DNA of 64,000 nucleotides from Hoplostethus atlanticus (GCA_034670405.1 JAXDDX010000033.1:4056501-4120500), one strand, 5' to 3'. Shown: positions 46,053 to 59,765, counted from the first letter of the stretch. The notes: generated by a model from the letters alone, not told the origin. Program-made: numbers and translations.

Positions 46053-46395
46053 TTCAGAGTTAAGCTCATGCACAGCACATGCATGTGAAGTAGCATCCAT
46101 TAGGACAGCAATCATGTATTACACAGGGCGCCTGCAATGTCTTGAAAGGTGTTAAATGATCTAAACTCTAAAACTCTAAAACTAACATGGTCTTGAATGC
46201 AGTTTTAGAGGTGTTAACATCTTCTGTGGTCTGTTCTTCCGTTGAGAAAACAGTCCAGTCATGCAGACCGTATCCTGATAGGTCTACAGTTCATTTCCCC
46301 ATTTTTTCATTAGTTTGTTGTTTTGTGAAATCGGTCTTATGTTTCATTCTAACTGGCATTAAAAAGGCCTTAAAAAGTCTGATGAAACTTGCAGG

Positions 46396-46482
46396 GTGGC
46401 CTAATGGTTAGGGAGACTGTCCCGTGACTCAACGGTTTAACCCCTGCAATAGCCAATGTGTGTGTGTGTGTGTGTGTGTGTG
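46396..46482 (+). mobile_element. tRNA-SINE head with GT tail
   Basis: GGTGGCCTAATGGTTAGGGA has the form of an A box, and ACGGTTTAACCCCTGCAAT that of a B box at normal spacing. A (GT)n tract follows from about 46457. It lacks the fold of a functional tRNA. Confidence 0.55.
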
Positions 46483-46929
46483 AATGATAGATAGGCTGGC
46501 CAGATTCTCGGTTCAGTTCCTGAGTCAGTCTTCTCGGTCTGTTTCCACACAAGGACCTGCAAAGAAGAGCCACTGCTTCCTCCCTCACTCCCAGACGTTT
46601 CCTCTCTCAGCTTCAAACCACCACCACTACTACGACTACACCATCCCCCTTTCACTCCACCCCGCCCCCGAACACAGAAACACTAGCCTAAATACCACGC
46701 GTCACACTCGGATCATCCCACACACACTCTCTCCGCTACGCCGCTATAGGTCAGCCCGTTGTTCACTGTTCACTTATAGAGCTGCCATTGCCTTTTACAC
46801 TCCACCAGGACGTTGAGCGCCCAGCAGCTCCCTCCGTCGCTGAGCGGGACCTGGAGTGCCAACGTTGCTCTTATCTGGTTGTGTCAGACGCGACCGACGT
46901 CCTCCCACACAAAAGCCTGCAGGCCGCGC

Positions 46930-46972
46930 GCACACACACACACACACACACACTGCACACACACACACACAG
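46930..46972. repeat. (CA)n microsatellite, interrupted
   Basis: Two CA tracts separated by TGCA. Confidence 0.9.
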
Positions 46973-48412
46973 ACAGTGCTCTCACTTACACCCAAGCGTT
47001 GAGTTGAAGAGGATCACATTCTTTTTTTAACCCAGGATGATTTGCTGAGCACATATGACACCGTTCCCATTTCATACCCGTTCAGTTATGGACGTTCACA
47101 CAGAACAACCACAATCCCCGTTCAAACTGATTGATTATTAGTCCCGATACCTTATCGTGGTATGGCCCAGGTGACGTCAGCCTGGGTCGACTAGTCAGGA
47201 GGGCTGTTTGTTCTGTGCCTGTATGCTCAATATCTCCTCGTTGAGTGGGAGAAGTGTGATTTTGAACGCTAAAATGCGACTTCTGTGGAACGACGAAGAA
47301 TAAAAACACAACCAATATTACAATAAAATAAGAGAGAAAAGAAAAAACAAACAAAGGCGAAATGAAAACGACGAGACATTTAAAAGCAAGGTGCAAAATT
47401 TCAGACACTGAAAGCAATTTTAAAAAGGTGAGTTTTGAGAGACGGTTTGAAGCGGGGGGAAAGAGGCGGAGTCACGGCCTGCTCCTGACACACCTCTCAA
47501 AATCCAAACGATTACAGCACGGCGGTGTTGACGATGATCGCCGCCTCACTGCTGCTAACAAACCCATCCGCCCTACGCTACTCTCAGCCACAGAGCGCTA
47601 ACCGTAACGGCGCTGCAAGCCTTCCACACCAGCGTACAGTTTTGAGTGTCGATGTGTGGTTTCATAACGTCGGCGCTGGACGAACCCCCCACGTGGGATT
47701 CAGTGTCATCACAGCTGCTGGCAGATAATACCCCCGTTGGTTCAGAGTTGACCAAGTTCAACCCTTGGCATTTGAGCAAGGCAGGAAGATAAGACACTAT
47801 CTGGTGTGAGCTCGGGCCTCGCAAATAATCAACGGGAAATATTTATTTTTAGACTTTTTACATTTACGTAACATTTCCTTGTGTCTTTGTGTTGATAGCG
47901 CCCCCCCAGCATACCAGTATAATACACTGAGACTCTACTGGTTTCTCTCCCGATGGTCGTTTCTGAGATCAAGTCAATCCTCCGTCGGGATGCTGAGCTG
48001 GGAGGGAACAACTGGCCCGCTTCACAGTGTTTACCGTTTTGTGGAGGTGTTCCTACAGGACATTCAAGGGGAGTATTAACGCGCCGGATCACGGCTGCTT
48101 ACTGTACAAAAAAATAAAAAGTGATTAATTACCCCATAAAATAATTATCGAGCGAACACAGAGTATTCTGGAGGTAATGAGAGCAATTAAACCGCCATGA
48201 AATATTAACGGGGCTGGGTGTTACTTCGCTGTACCCTGCAGAGTCAATAAAGTCCCATAAAGTCCAGCTTTTCTGAAGAGGCGACCGCGGCCTCGTCGGA
48301 TAACACACGGCGAAAGACGGAAATTCAAAGAGGCATAAATTGTCTGGAGCAAACGGTGTTCCTCCATAAACACTGCCTCCGCTGTCAAACAACTCATTGG
48401 TGTAATGAAAAG

Positions 48413-48414
<2 letters not shown>

Positions 48415-48444
<30 letters not shown>
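48415..48444. repeat. (GT)n microsatellite
   Basis: About 15 GT units. Confidence 0.95.
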
Positions 48445-48446
<2 letters not shown>

Positions 48447-48619
48447 GGCCAGGGGGGATAGTTAGCCAGGGAAGCGTCTACTGGATCGGGATAAAGTGAC
48501 ATTTCATTTTTCATTTCAAACCTTGAGTCGTAACGATGAAGACATTCTAGGACGAGCTCAACGGTGCACCGCAGAAATATGCAGTGTGGAGCTGTAGAGG
48601 CACACAGCGAGGCGGGGTT

Positions 48620-48680
48620 CACACACACACACACACACACACACACCTCATTCACACACTCACACACTCACACACACACC
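48620..48680. repeat. (CA)n microsatellite
   Basis: 13 CA units then CACTCACACA variants. Confidence 0.9.
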
Positions 48681-48939
48681 ACACTCACATCAGTGAACCA
48701 AATCTCAGCACTGATTGGTATTTTTGAAAGCCTGAAAGTTCAATAAAACTAAAATAGTCCAGGCAGGATTAAACAATAAATCATATGGACCTTGTGAGAG
48801 TGGATGTGGAAAGCCTCTCGTAACGCTGACCACGTCAACGTTGACTACATCGATGGTACAACAATGGTAAGAATGAGCAGCAGAGAAACCGGTAGTGAGA
48901 CGATGAGTGCTTCATTCACTCGACCTGGACAGCGTTTTA

Positions 48940-49215
48940 GCGGTTTTGATGCCGGCTGGGTGTCCATCTCCGTCGGCTCTGTCAGTCAAATAGATCCACA
49001 TTTGGCTCCTGGAACCAGTTTAGTTGGACTGAGATCCAGTTCAGGACTGTTTGACTCTGTTGACCGCTGCAGTCCACTGTGAAGAGCCAGACAGCGGCTC
49101 TGCCTACTCCTACCCTTCTTCTTCTTTTAACTCTTCCAACCGGCTTGTATTCGCCCTCTGGACTTGAGACCAGAGTGGAATTGCAGCTTGCAGAACACAT
49201 TTGGTGAAACTATTG
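48940..49215 (-). repeat. Dispersed family B, copy 2 (inverted)
   Basis: Read on the minus strand: TTTCACCAAATGTGTTCTGC, GCTGCAATTCCACTC and GTCCAGAGGGCGAATACAAG, and farther on the CTGGTTCCAGGAGCC motif. Confidence 0.7.
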
Positions 49216-49605
49216 AACGTTCATGAAATTCAGTATTGAATTCAGTCTTTCACAACGGTATGGAGGTCTGTGGTGCTCTGGGGAGGATGACACACACACA
49301 AACTTTACCAATACAAGATGAAGTCAACCGTGACGACGTGCAGACAATGATGCGACTCCTCAGGGCCGATCACGCCGACGCTCAGGGACAGGGGAGGTTT
49401 CTGAGGTCTGCTTCTGACATTTTCATCACACTTAAGCGTGTTGAATGTGTCGCTCGCTGGTGGAAGTTCACCCGTTTCAAATGAGCGGCTGCGTTATTGC
49501 TGCATCATTCAACTGCAGATGCATCGTTTAAAGCTGCGAGGGTTGCATGCGTTTGAATGGATGGCACCTGTGTGGCGATTGTGAGCGAGAAGATTTATGT
49601 TGTGA

Positions 49606-49646
49606 TCGTAGAAGAAGAAGATTGAAGAAGAAGAAGAAGATGATGG
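49606..49646. repeat. (GAA)n microsatellite
   Basis: Interrupted GAA/GAT units. Confidence 0.85.
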
Positions 49647-49689
49647 GTATAATCAATACCCACGTTTGGTCAAGTTCATCTCAGTGTCT

Positions 49690-49966
49690 GATGTAGGGTT
49701 TGACCGATATGGGTTTGTGAAGGCGGATACCAATACCAATATTATATATGATAGCCGATAGCTTGTGTAGACAGTATTTAGACCATCACGGGACACTAAA
49801 ACTCTCCATTGAAACCAGAATGATGGGGTTAGCAGCTCCTTATGGCAGGGTGACCCCCCCACACCTCTTCAATAGGAGGGGAAACTGGTTATTATTGCCT
49901 TTAAATGAAGAAGTCATATCTGATGTTTCATAAAAGGCCAATACCAGCACACCGGTATACGAGTGC
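49690..49966 (+). repeat. Dispersed family A, copy with left end
   Basis: GATGTAGGGTTTGACCGATA starts the copy; internal TTTAGACCATCACGGGACAC matches 18430; it ends with CATAAAAGGCCAATACCAGC and CCGGTATAC. Confidence 0.65.
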
Positions 49967-50490
49967 AACTCCAGTTCTGGCAAGACTGCAGGATGAATGT
50001 TTCCTCCCAGAGGTGGAGATCGTAACCACCGCTCCGTCTCTCAACACACAGCAAACACACACTTGACAGCGATATTGAAGTTCTGAATAACTGTGTTTAC
50101 GAGACCTAAATCGCAGAAAAAATACCAAACTATCTCCAATGCGAAAGATCAACCGACGGCGAAGCGCAGACGGGACGCGCAGACGATCATTAAATAACGG
50201 AGGTGTGTTCACCCGGCGGCTGGGAGGCTTTATTGCGTCTCGCTTGTGGAGTTCTCTGGAGGAGGAGGAGGGTTTCTGGTGCAGTCGAGCGAAGGCGGCC
50301 TGCATGCAGGGCCAAATCCCTGTTTGTTTTCTCCAGGTGTCTCGGTGACACTAACCCCGCCTCCCCTCACATCCTGGCACAGAGTCATGAGTCATGTTGC
50401 TGTGGTGCCGGGCCAAATGCTAAAAGAAAATCGCTCCCGCAGCAATTATCAACGCTTTTCTTCAGCTTGTCTGCTCAGGTGAGAAGACCA

Positions 50491-50521
50491 AGCTGCCGTC
50501 GGGATCAGTCCGACGGCAGCT
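50491..50521. repeat. Perfect 12-bp GC-rich hairpin
   Basis: AGCTGCCGTCGG at 50491-50502 is exactly inverted at 50510-50521 around a 7-base loop. It has the look of a terminator-type stem, but there is no T run and no gene next to it. Confidence 0.8.
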
Positions 50522-51300
50522 CAGTCCGCCCCCCCCTGATCCACAGCGGGATGGAGGACGGACGGGCAGTCACAATCTGAATGGCTTCTCATTCACCGAG
50601 TGCGACCGCGGCACGGGGAATCTGACCCGGCTAATTGATGCGGACACATTACAAGACAGTTACACAGCGCGGGACTAATACGCTCGCCGCGGGACAAAAC
50701 ATGACGGGGCTTCACGTAGACGGTCGGGTGGGCAAGATGTGCTGTGGGCCGGCAGACGACAAGTTTACATCCACCACAGAAGAAGAGCTCCAGTCTGAGA
50801 AACAGGAAGGAGATGCAAGACAAAATACAGCTTGGTTGATAGATAACCCAAACAGCTGGCATCAGATATCGACAGTGTTTGTTGGTGATACTTCTTATAC
50901 CAGATTACAATTGAACATTTGTAGATCTTTAAGAAATGATCGAGGAATTTACTCGTTTGCAAGATGACGGCGTCAGCAAAACGCCCACGATGTCAATGTG
51001 AGTAGAATGAAAACCTGCAGTCAGATACTAATGGAGGCCGGGGGCTTCGTTCAGATGGAGCTGGTAATGCTGAGAGAACTGGGTGAGAATGTGGGAGGGG
51101 GGGGAGGGAGGGAGAGACAGAGAGACAAGATAAAGGTACAGAGAGAGAGAGAGAGGAGAAGGAGAGAGAGAGATATTAGCTATTGTTATTGAGTTATTGT
51201 TATTATATTATTATGAATACTTTTATTTATTTATTATTATTATATTTTATATTATTAGTCTTGTTATATTATTTTGTGTTTTTTCTTATTCATATTGTTG

Positions 51301-51304
51301 TAAC

Positions 51305-51347
<43 letters not shown>

Positions 51348-51411
51348 GAGAGAGACAGAGAGAGAGAGACACAGAGAGAGAGACACAGAGAGAGAGAGAG
51401 AGAGAGAGAGA
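51301..51411. repeat. (GA)n microsatellite, interrupted by CA
   Basis: About 110 bases of GAGA with occasional CAGA; a smaller GA-rich tract lies at 51110-51172. Confidence 0.95.
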
Positions 51412-52503
51412 GTGGGAGACAGAAACAGAGAGCGGGTGGGTCTACTCTTTGTTCCGTCTGAATGCCTCCCCCATGCCCCATGCGGCGAGTGTTTATCCCG
51501 CCGCCCTCCCACTCGTCCTCCGTCTCCGGTTGGACGCTCGCATCAAGACGGAGGGATTACAATCCTTCCTCGCCATGCAGGCCCCGGCGCCGCACGCCGC
51601 GAGAAACACCTCAACGAGTCATTACTTGACATCTTTAGTTCTCGGGTGACAAAAAAAGTGCCAGCGAGGTGAGATTATTTCAGTCTGTCTTGTTTCACGT
51701 GTGAAGAAATTCGGTGAAACGGCATTGGAGACAAGTGGACGTATATCTCACCCTACATGCAGCTTTTTCACTAGTTTGGGGGAAAATGACGACAAGACGA
51801 GATGAAAGATGGATATTCTTTGTAGTGCTCTCACAATAACAGCAGAAACCCAGAATATTGCACTAAACCTACGCATCGCTGTTGGCATCAAACAACTAAT
51901 CCCATTTGGAACGAGACCAGACACCTCGCAGATGAACCGCTGGGGCAAACAGAGACAAAACCACCCAGAGAAGAGGGAAAACAACAGAGTCACACTGCAG
52001 GAAGCTGAAGAAGAAGAGACAAAGCACTTCTAAAGCTTCACAGGGCCATTAGTGTTTATGAACAAAAACCTTTGGCTGATAGGTGAAAACCTTTTTCCCT
52101 CTCTTTGTCTTTTTATTATTGATAGTTTCAGCATCAGATTTCTTGATTCATTCATCACGGATTGATCTGACAATAAGGCGAGGGGCAATAATCTACTGAA
52201 AAAAAATATACTTTTGCTGTGGAAAAATGTCTAAGTGACGCCGTCTGGATGCCAAGTTGGTATTCAGACCCCAGATCAGCAAACAAACATTCTAAGCCAA
52301 ATAGTTTGGACCAGCCCCAGAGGCACTGGGGAGATAGACTGAGGTTTGTTACTCCCGATAACGAGGATAAGACGAGGATAAGACGAGGATACCTCCAGTA
52401 ACGATGATTTCTGTATCGCTACCATCAGAAAATGAGACTGAAATGTGATATGGGCGTCTCGGGAAACAAGATTCACTCACATGATTAGAAGAGTGAGTGA
52501 TGC

Positions 52504-52527
52504 ATGTGTGTGTGTGTGTGTGTGTGA
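52504..52527. repeat. (GT)n microsatellite
   Basis: About 11 GT units. Confidence 0.9.
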
Positions 52528-53088
52528 AGCGCAACCCTACAGGCACTTCAACCTCATGTGCTGCTGCGGCTCGTCCTGAGAGACGCTGGGCCGCCGTGGG
52601 CATGAGAAACGCACCTGACAGGTAAATCATCTCCATCAACACAGAGAGATCGATTCCATCCGATTCTATTGTTGCGGTGTTGAATGTGTTTCGTCGTGAG
52701 GAGGGCCGTGTGGTCTCTAAACCACCCAGACGCATACAGCGCTTGCATATGGCCGCTCCATGAGAAACAAGCCATACCTGCTGCTATAGGGAGACACATG
52801 AGAACACGCTCTCCCACGCGTTGAATCCCATCCAAACCACAAATGTTTAGTTTGAGGAACCAAATCAATACGACTCTCATCTGAAATGCCTTTTATATTC
52901 TTCTAACTGATGTTGAGGTTTACATCTGACCGCCTCCGGAGTGAACAGACTGTTGAGCGTTAACTTAAAGACAGCCCGCTAGCGGTGTTAGCGACGTAGC
53001 TGCAAGCGCTCGCATGGCCCGCGTGCATCTATGGCAGCAATAAGGAGAAGGCTGGGTTCGTGCCAGTGAGACATATGGCAGCTCCCTG

Positions 53089-53112
53089 AGAGAGAGAGAG
53101 AGAGAGAGAGAG
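53089..53112. repeat. (GA)n microsatellite
   Basis: About 12 GA units. Confidence 0.9.
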
Positions 53113-53232
53113 TATCTGTTGCTACACCAGACTGCCTCTCTGATCTGGTCCACTGGATGCTACAGATCTGCAACGTGCACTTCATTTGGTCTCTAGCCTT
53201 TAGCTAGCAGGCATGACAGGTAGCTGGTAGTA

Positions 53233-53310
53233 GGGATGGGACGATATACGATTTTATCTTTTATCGCCATAAAAACACTCAAGATAATTTTATCATGGTG
53301 AATTTCCATT
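53233..53310 (+). mobile_element. End of a hAT-like element
   Basis: TAGGGATGGGACGATATACG followed by ATTTTATCTTTTATCG is a familiar fish hAT terminus. No opposite end was found. Confidence 0.45.
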
Positions 53311-53894
53311 ATCGGGGTTAATCTTGGATATGGTGAAGCCTTTCCAGGGTTGCACGCAGGCTTCTATGCATCACTAGTGTTCCTTCCTCATTCTCACTCC
53401 TCTACCAGCACAACTAAAGCCAGAAAAAGTGAACATGCTGACATTTTTGCACTTCAGTCTATGTTGAAAAGGACCAAGGTTTGGCACGTCTCACAAGCCT
53501 ATTTTGCTTTGACATGGCCTCCGTCAGCGTGTGTTGCTGAGATTGAAGGTGAGGTTGGAAATGATTGGGCGAGGTGTCGTGGGCGAAGCGTGAGCCTCGA
53601 CGAACACATCTCTTGGGAATTCCTTTGCCTATATATATATATATTTTTAAATTACCTTGATCTCGGGTCAGTTAAAGTGCAGCAGAGTGCAAAACGCTCA
53701 AATGTTGTTTTGGCACACACCGATGAATTCAAATGTATGTAGAGCCAGCGCAGACGCCTAAACACTGTTGACATTTCAGCGAGCCGTCCTCGGGGTGTGC
53801 TGCTGCTTCCTACTGGGAACGCACCACCACCTCATCCTCTTGAGGACTCATAGCATCGTTTAAAACAGAAAAATGCCCCTTTTCCTTGTGGATT

Positions 53895-54327
53895 TTAAAG
53901 TTGCAGTAGGCGAGATGTTGATGCAAAAATAAACCTGTTTTGTCAGCCTGAGTCACAAAGTGGGGCTGCAGCAGAGAGGAGCGTCCCATCCCCACTAAAA
54001 TGGATTCACCCCGTTTGCCCACATAACATTCTTTTGGTATGGACGCGTCTCAGGAAGTGACGGATTGAAAGTTAAGAGTGAAATACAAACTCTCTCGCTA
54101 GTAAAAAGCAGCAGCAGCAGCGAGCGCTCCCTCCCTCTCCCGTCCCTTTGGTATCTTTTGGTGTGAAGCATCGCAGCCCGGCCGGGTCGGTGAACATGAA
54201 CGCGCTGTGTGCAGTTCACTGACGTCACCTCACAGGATTTCTGGGTGTTGCCGTTTTTTTTTTTCCAAACCGTTTCCTCTCTCTGCCACTTGGAGCCGCC
54301 AACACGCTGAAGTTAGTGCAGCTTTAA
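53895..54327. mobile_element. 433-bp TTAA-target MITE
   Basis: It starts TTAAAGTTGCAGTAGGCGAG and ends AGTGCAGCTTTAA, each end carrying TTAA. It is a short relative of 15256-16311. Confidence 0.65.
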
Positions 54328-54359
54328 AAGACAATTACCACAACTGTCATCATTCGATT

Positions 54360-54480
54360 TATAATTGATAACTGAGTGTCTATCAGCTTGTCCTAGTTCG
54401 GCTCGTGAAGCCCTTTGAGGCTTGTTTGTGATAAAGAGCCGTATAAATAAAGCTTGAATTGACTTGACAATTCAAATCAT
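54360..54480 (+). mobile_element. LINE (L2-type) 3' tail
   Basis: CGTGAAGCCCTTTGAGGCTT, then GTATAAATAAAGCTTGAATT, the typical end of fish L2-like LINEs. Confidence 0.6.
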
Positions 54481-54498
54481 CTCCAACACACTGGGTGC

Positions 54499-54499
<1 letters not shown>

Positions 54500-54543
<44 letters not shown>
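54500..54543. repeat. (GT)n microsatellite
   Basis: About 21 GT units. Confidence 0.95.
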
Positions 54544-54545
<2 letters not shown>

Positions 54546-55929
54546 TAACCCCAATTACACACCTCCGACTCAGATCCAAGCCAGGTTTCTACATGGACGT
54601 TTAGGTAGCACAACAGATAGACAAGATACAAGTGAGGATCCCTCGTGGTGTCAAGCGAAGGGAGCGAAATGAGCAAAGCCAAACACAAACAGGTCAACAG
54701 TCAGTCATGCTCCTTGCTGAGGAGGCAGGAGGAAGGAGTGATTTACACGCCTTCTCCTCGCCGTCTAATTGAACACTCACGATAAATAATGTCGGTTTGT
54801 GAAGAAGAGCGTTCGAGTTTTTAACCTGGACGTGGTACCAATTAACCTTGACGGAGCGCTCGGCTCTGATGGCGACCCCTGATATTAACACCCTCTTCTC
54901 CTCCTCCTTCACTCAGCAGACAAACTGAAAGGGCTGTTCACTCCCGCTGCGTTCAAACTGAAGGATCTTAAGGACTCTTCAATTGTACGTTTGCTAATTG
55001 TTGCACATTATTGTCTGCATCCTTTTACCGTCTGTGTTTGTCATGATGTCACGTCAATGCGACTACCTCGTTCAATAAAAGGTTCAATAAATAAAGAAAC
55101 ATATTCACTAGCAATCTGCTTATTTTGGTCTTTTTTTAAGATTTTCTTCATCTTTTGAATGTTTTTGTTTCTTTCATCTGAGCCGAGCCCAAAATCACGC
55201 AGGTGGGAAATAACTTGACACGTGGGAACTTTACAGTATCTGAATTTAAACTAGATCCACTTTAACCAGCAAGAATTATGGAGGAATTTATCTGCAGACG
55301 ATGCATCTCACTCAACGTACACACATGAATCTGTCAATCTTATAAAGCTATCACCGCTTCGGTCTCGTCGGTGCTCTCTCGGCAACATAACAGCGCCATT
55401 CCCTTGAAGTAGCAGCTTCCTTTAAAAAGGCACAGGGGAGGGTTAAACATGGAGTTGTGGATTTTTACTAAGGGCAATGACATTTCTTAAAGACAGGATT
55501 TCCTGTATTTTTTCCCCCTTTCAGTCGGTTCCTCTTATCCCTAAAGAGCCTGAGCAGCGACTGCAGCTGAGTGGATCAATCTAAGAATTGCCCGTGAAAT
55601 TCGGAGCGTTCCCGAGCCGAAATCCTTCTGATTACGTTTCACGGGTAAGTGAGGATTTTACGCACCATGCAGAGTGTGCAAAATTTTTAGGCACACCTTC
55701 CAAATATTGAGTTGCGCCCTCCTTTGTACGACCTCACCGCCTCGAGGCTTGAAATCCTCCTTCAAACTGTCTGCTTCCGCTCATCTTCCCTTCAGGGCTG
55801 CTGCACATTTAATTGGTGAAATCGAAGAGCGATCGTTGCGTTCCCCTGCCTCCGCCCGGTCGGTCGGTCTGTTTCATGAACGGTGCAGGTGCTCCGAACA
55901 TTTTCCATGCTTCGTTTGAGTTTCTGTTC

Positions 55930-56272
55930 AAGGGAAGGGTCGATATTGGCCTTTTATCTAATATTGGAAAGCGGTCCACTAACGGTTTGATGGTTCCTCC
56001 CTGACCACAGCTACATAAAAAACTATAAAACGGCAATGAAATTTTAATTTAACTTTTCAATGCAAATGAATTATACATTTAAAAGGTAGTAGAGCAGGTC
56101 ATCCTGGTCTGTTCTCAAGAGTTTTAAATGCTGTTTCAGAGGCTTTTCCACCCTGACAACAATATGATTCTGGGTGGAAACACTGAATAGTTGTCTTGAA
56201 AATGTTTTTTTTCTTTTAAAGATCTTAAGTACAAACATACCAGTATCAAAACCCCATATCGGTCGACACCTC
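55930..56272 (+). repeat. Dispersed family A, copy
   Basis: Starts near GGGTCGATATTGGCC, contains CCTGACCACAGCTACATAAA and GGCTTTTCCACCCTGACAAC as at 42740-43262, and ends CATATCGGTCGACACC. Confidence 0.65.
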
Positions 56273-58921
56273 CTCTTTTCTATGACCTGCCTCACAGGCT
56301 TGTCACCTTTCATGCCTGTACCAGTGCAAGACAGGTGACAAGCAAATCTCGGCAGCGTGGACTCCGACTGCTTAGTCTGATTCAGTGTTTGGTTCGGTGA
56401 CGGCTGATGCAGTTTGTCAGGTGGTATTACCGCTGTCGGCCGGCGTGCCACCAACTATCATCTCTCAGAATCAGTAGGCCCGTAGCAATCTCAGCAGTCA
56501 CAGATCAAAGTCATTCCTCATCCATACACCCGACACCCCTGGCGGAGGAAGCCTTGTTGAGGCTCCAGAAGCCAGAGCTCGACAGGCAGGGAGGGGGGGT
56601 CAGAGGTCAGGGTGATGCCTCGCTTTTCCCATCAGCCAGCTCGAGCAGTGTTCACCTCAGTGAGCACAGACTGAGACAGGCACATCCGGATGTATGTATG
56701 TGTGAATACTGTTCTTTCATCTTCAGTAAATATAATGTCAAAAACCTTTTGATTTGAAAGAACCAATGGAGGGCTTCCCTACCTTCTTTCCAAAGATATC
56801 AACCTCACATCCCACGGCGAGGCTCCTCCTAGGCTCCTCCTCTCCCCACTGAGTCATACTCCACTCGCCCACATCTTTCTCCTCTACTGATTCTCATATA
56901 CTCTCATCAAAAAAGATTCCCCTCTCCCTCTCTCATTAGTCATTATTTTGATCTCTTTTCTCCTGAATGACTACATCGGGTCACAGGAATATTGCTGGAT
57001 GTTGCCTATCTAGGATGTGAAGCTTGTTCTACTGTTGCACTCCCTGTAAGTGGTGCTGGAAAAGAATATCAGTAATGCAATGTAAAAAATAATGCCAATT
57101 ATTTACTTTTTATTTATTCAGAATAACACTAAAATACAGGAGAACACACAATATACAGCATTCACTCATGATCTTGGAAGGTTAGCAGGCTAGCTAACTA
57201 GCTTACCTAGATCATTTAGTTGGCTGGATTGAGTTGAGAGAGCGAGAGAGCCAGGAGGAGGTGTTGCCTGGGGAGGTTTGATCATCGGATGTCTCTCCCT
57301 GGTTCACTGTTGATGTGAAGCTCATTCACTACCAAGTTCAAAGTAGACGAGACCAAAACAAGTGAGGACATTTTGAAACGACCAAATAAATCAAAACCCA
57401 CGATTGACAATGTAGTGCTGTGCAGGAGTGCTTTAAAAAAACGATGGTGGTTCTCTTCCTTCCTCATCCTTCATAATGCTGCTGGTTCATCTGTTAATTA
57501 ACACTGGACCACCGGGTCCTTGAAGCAATCCCAAAAAATACAACCCACTTACAATATTTTGACAACATTTACAAATGACTTGCAGGGAAAAAACAAAAAC
57601 AAAACAAAACCAAACAAACTTCTGCAAATAGCAGAAAGTGCAAACTAGGAATCCACAAGGGAATGTAGGAAACACTCATAACTCGTGGAGCAGTTTATTG
57701 AAGTGAAGTGTGGTGTGGTTTGTTAGGAGTGAGAAGGTAATCCGAACCAACTAAAAAAAAAAACAACCCAAGACGTGGTGACACCTGATAGCCAGTGGTT
57801 TCTCATGTTTGTAAGGCCTGGCGTAACAAAATCAAACATGGAGTCAAGATAAGGCGGCTCCTCGATATATTGAATTACGGCAGTGAAGTGCAGACAAGTC
57901 CATCACGCTCAGCTGAAGTTACAGGGGCTGGAGTCGGATTCGTTTTGACTCCCCACCGTGACACGTGACCAGAACTGTCCAATAAACAAGATGTCATTTT
58001 TGTTCACAAGCCCCAAAAATGCAGCAAAGAAAACGGACCAAAAAAACAAATTTACACCCTTCCTTTATGCAACTCATTCTATTTCAGCATGACTTCCTCA
58101 TAGCACGCTATACTAATGCACTATTGGTCACCTACTCTAAAGCTGCACCCGTACATGCATGCATGTAGGCAGAGTGATATTTTTAGCCTTCTGTCTATAG
58201 TCCTGCACTGATCCTGTATGTGAGCTGCAGTACTGTGACTGTTCAGGTTGTCCCTATGTCTCTGTACCAGGGGGCTGTAGATTGATTCTCGGCGGGGGGG
58301 CTGGTAGGTGATGCACGGACAGCCTTTTGGATGAAAGAGGCATCTGTTGTCGATGCTCTTAAAGTCAAGCGTCTGTTATTCCTGAAGGCGTCTTTGGTTT
58401 AGCCTGAAGAATAATGAACCGCGGGGAGCTCCCGTAGCATGGATGGATGTCGACCACACATACTGTTAGCATGACACTGAACCCAGATGGAAAGTAACTA
58501 GTTACAGATTATTCTAGCTGCAGAAATATATTTCATAAAGCCTGCGCTTTAATTTTATTCTTGAGAATTGTATTTATTTATTTTTATTTCCACATAATGC
58601 AGTGATAGTGTGTTGATCTTGCTTTTACCAAACTCTGTAGATGTTTGATGGAGTGAGAGATGTATTCAGTTGGTAGAGACAGTGACAGGAATACACCTAT
58701 GGACTGTTGAAAATCAGAATGCATCCACCTCGGGAGAACTCCTTCCTGTGTTTTAAAATGCTGAGAAAACAGTTTGATCCTCTGACACAGGCAGGAAGCT
58801 GCTGCAAACAATGATATACATGAAGTACAAACGATGCAGCTTCTGTGTGTTGCTACAGCTCAGCCTGAAGCCCATTTTACTGACGACTTCCCTGTTTCCT
58901 GCTGCCATTTATTTAATTGTA

Positions 58922-58952
58922 GCTTTTTTGGGTACGTGAGTCCCAAAAAAGC
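58922..58952. repeat. Perfect 11-bp hairpin
   Basis: GCTTTTTTGGG inverted as CCCAAAAAAGC around a 9-base loop. Confidence 0.75.
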
Positions 58953-59640
58953 CTGTCGTCGGCTCCACCAATCAGAAGTGACGTAACACTAGCATCAAGG
59001 GTCAATCCCGGCTCAGCTGGCTTGGTCCAAGATGGCGGCACGCCAGCGGAAACCAGTGAATTATGGTCTACTGCCCGATTCTGAACCATTAGATTATTAA
59101 ACTGAGGCAATGCAACATAAAACCCCAAATAGGATCAAACCTATATAGTCCAGTCGAATGTTTGAGGTGATTACCTCAATCATTTCAGCTTTTAGTGGCA
59201 TTAGATTTGGATTATTGTGTACTGGGTCTAGTTCCCCGCGGTCCAGTTTTTTATTTCCATGCCCTCGGCTGCAGAGGGGAGGCTACGAGAGACGGATCTG
59301 ACCCCAGCTGGTTTCTTAGGAGTCCCACTTCGCTGTCTGTCTCCTCCCTGTTCCCCCGGTAGTTCTTACCTGCACTATGCTGTCTCTCTGCCATAGGTTC
59401 ACTCCCGGGGCTCAGCCCGCTAATCACAGCCTCCGAGTCTTTCACTCCCACACCAACAGAAACAGACAACCTGGAGAACAGGGGATGAAAGCACCCTGTC
59501 AGGCCAGGCACGCTAGCAGCAGCACACACCAACAGTATGGAGGCACTGGCAGCAACACACGCAGTTACAAGCATGCAGGCATTGATGTATACACACATGG
59601 CAAGATGGGGGGGGTTATGTCAGGAAAAAAACGTAGTAGT

Positions 59641-59765
59641 ATGTAGTTTTAGTTTGTTAGTTCCAAAAGAGAAATATTGAAATCCCGACCACATGTGAGT
59701 TCCCAGAGAAAATGGACAAACAAACAGCCGGACAAGCATGAGAACAACTAAGAAAAAACCCATTG
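59641..59765 (+). repeat. Dispersed family C, copy 1
   Basis: CCCGACCACATGTGAGTTCC, GAGAAAATGGACAAA and CCGGACAAGCATGAGA recur in 61283-61545. Confidence 0.7.

Noticed and set aside
46396-46450. Possible functional tRNA gene
   Set aside because: Only A- and B-box-like motifs remain and no cloverleaf forms; a following GT tract fits a SINE head.
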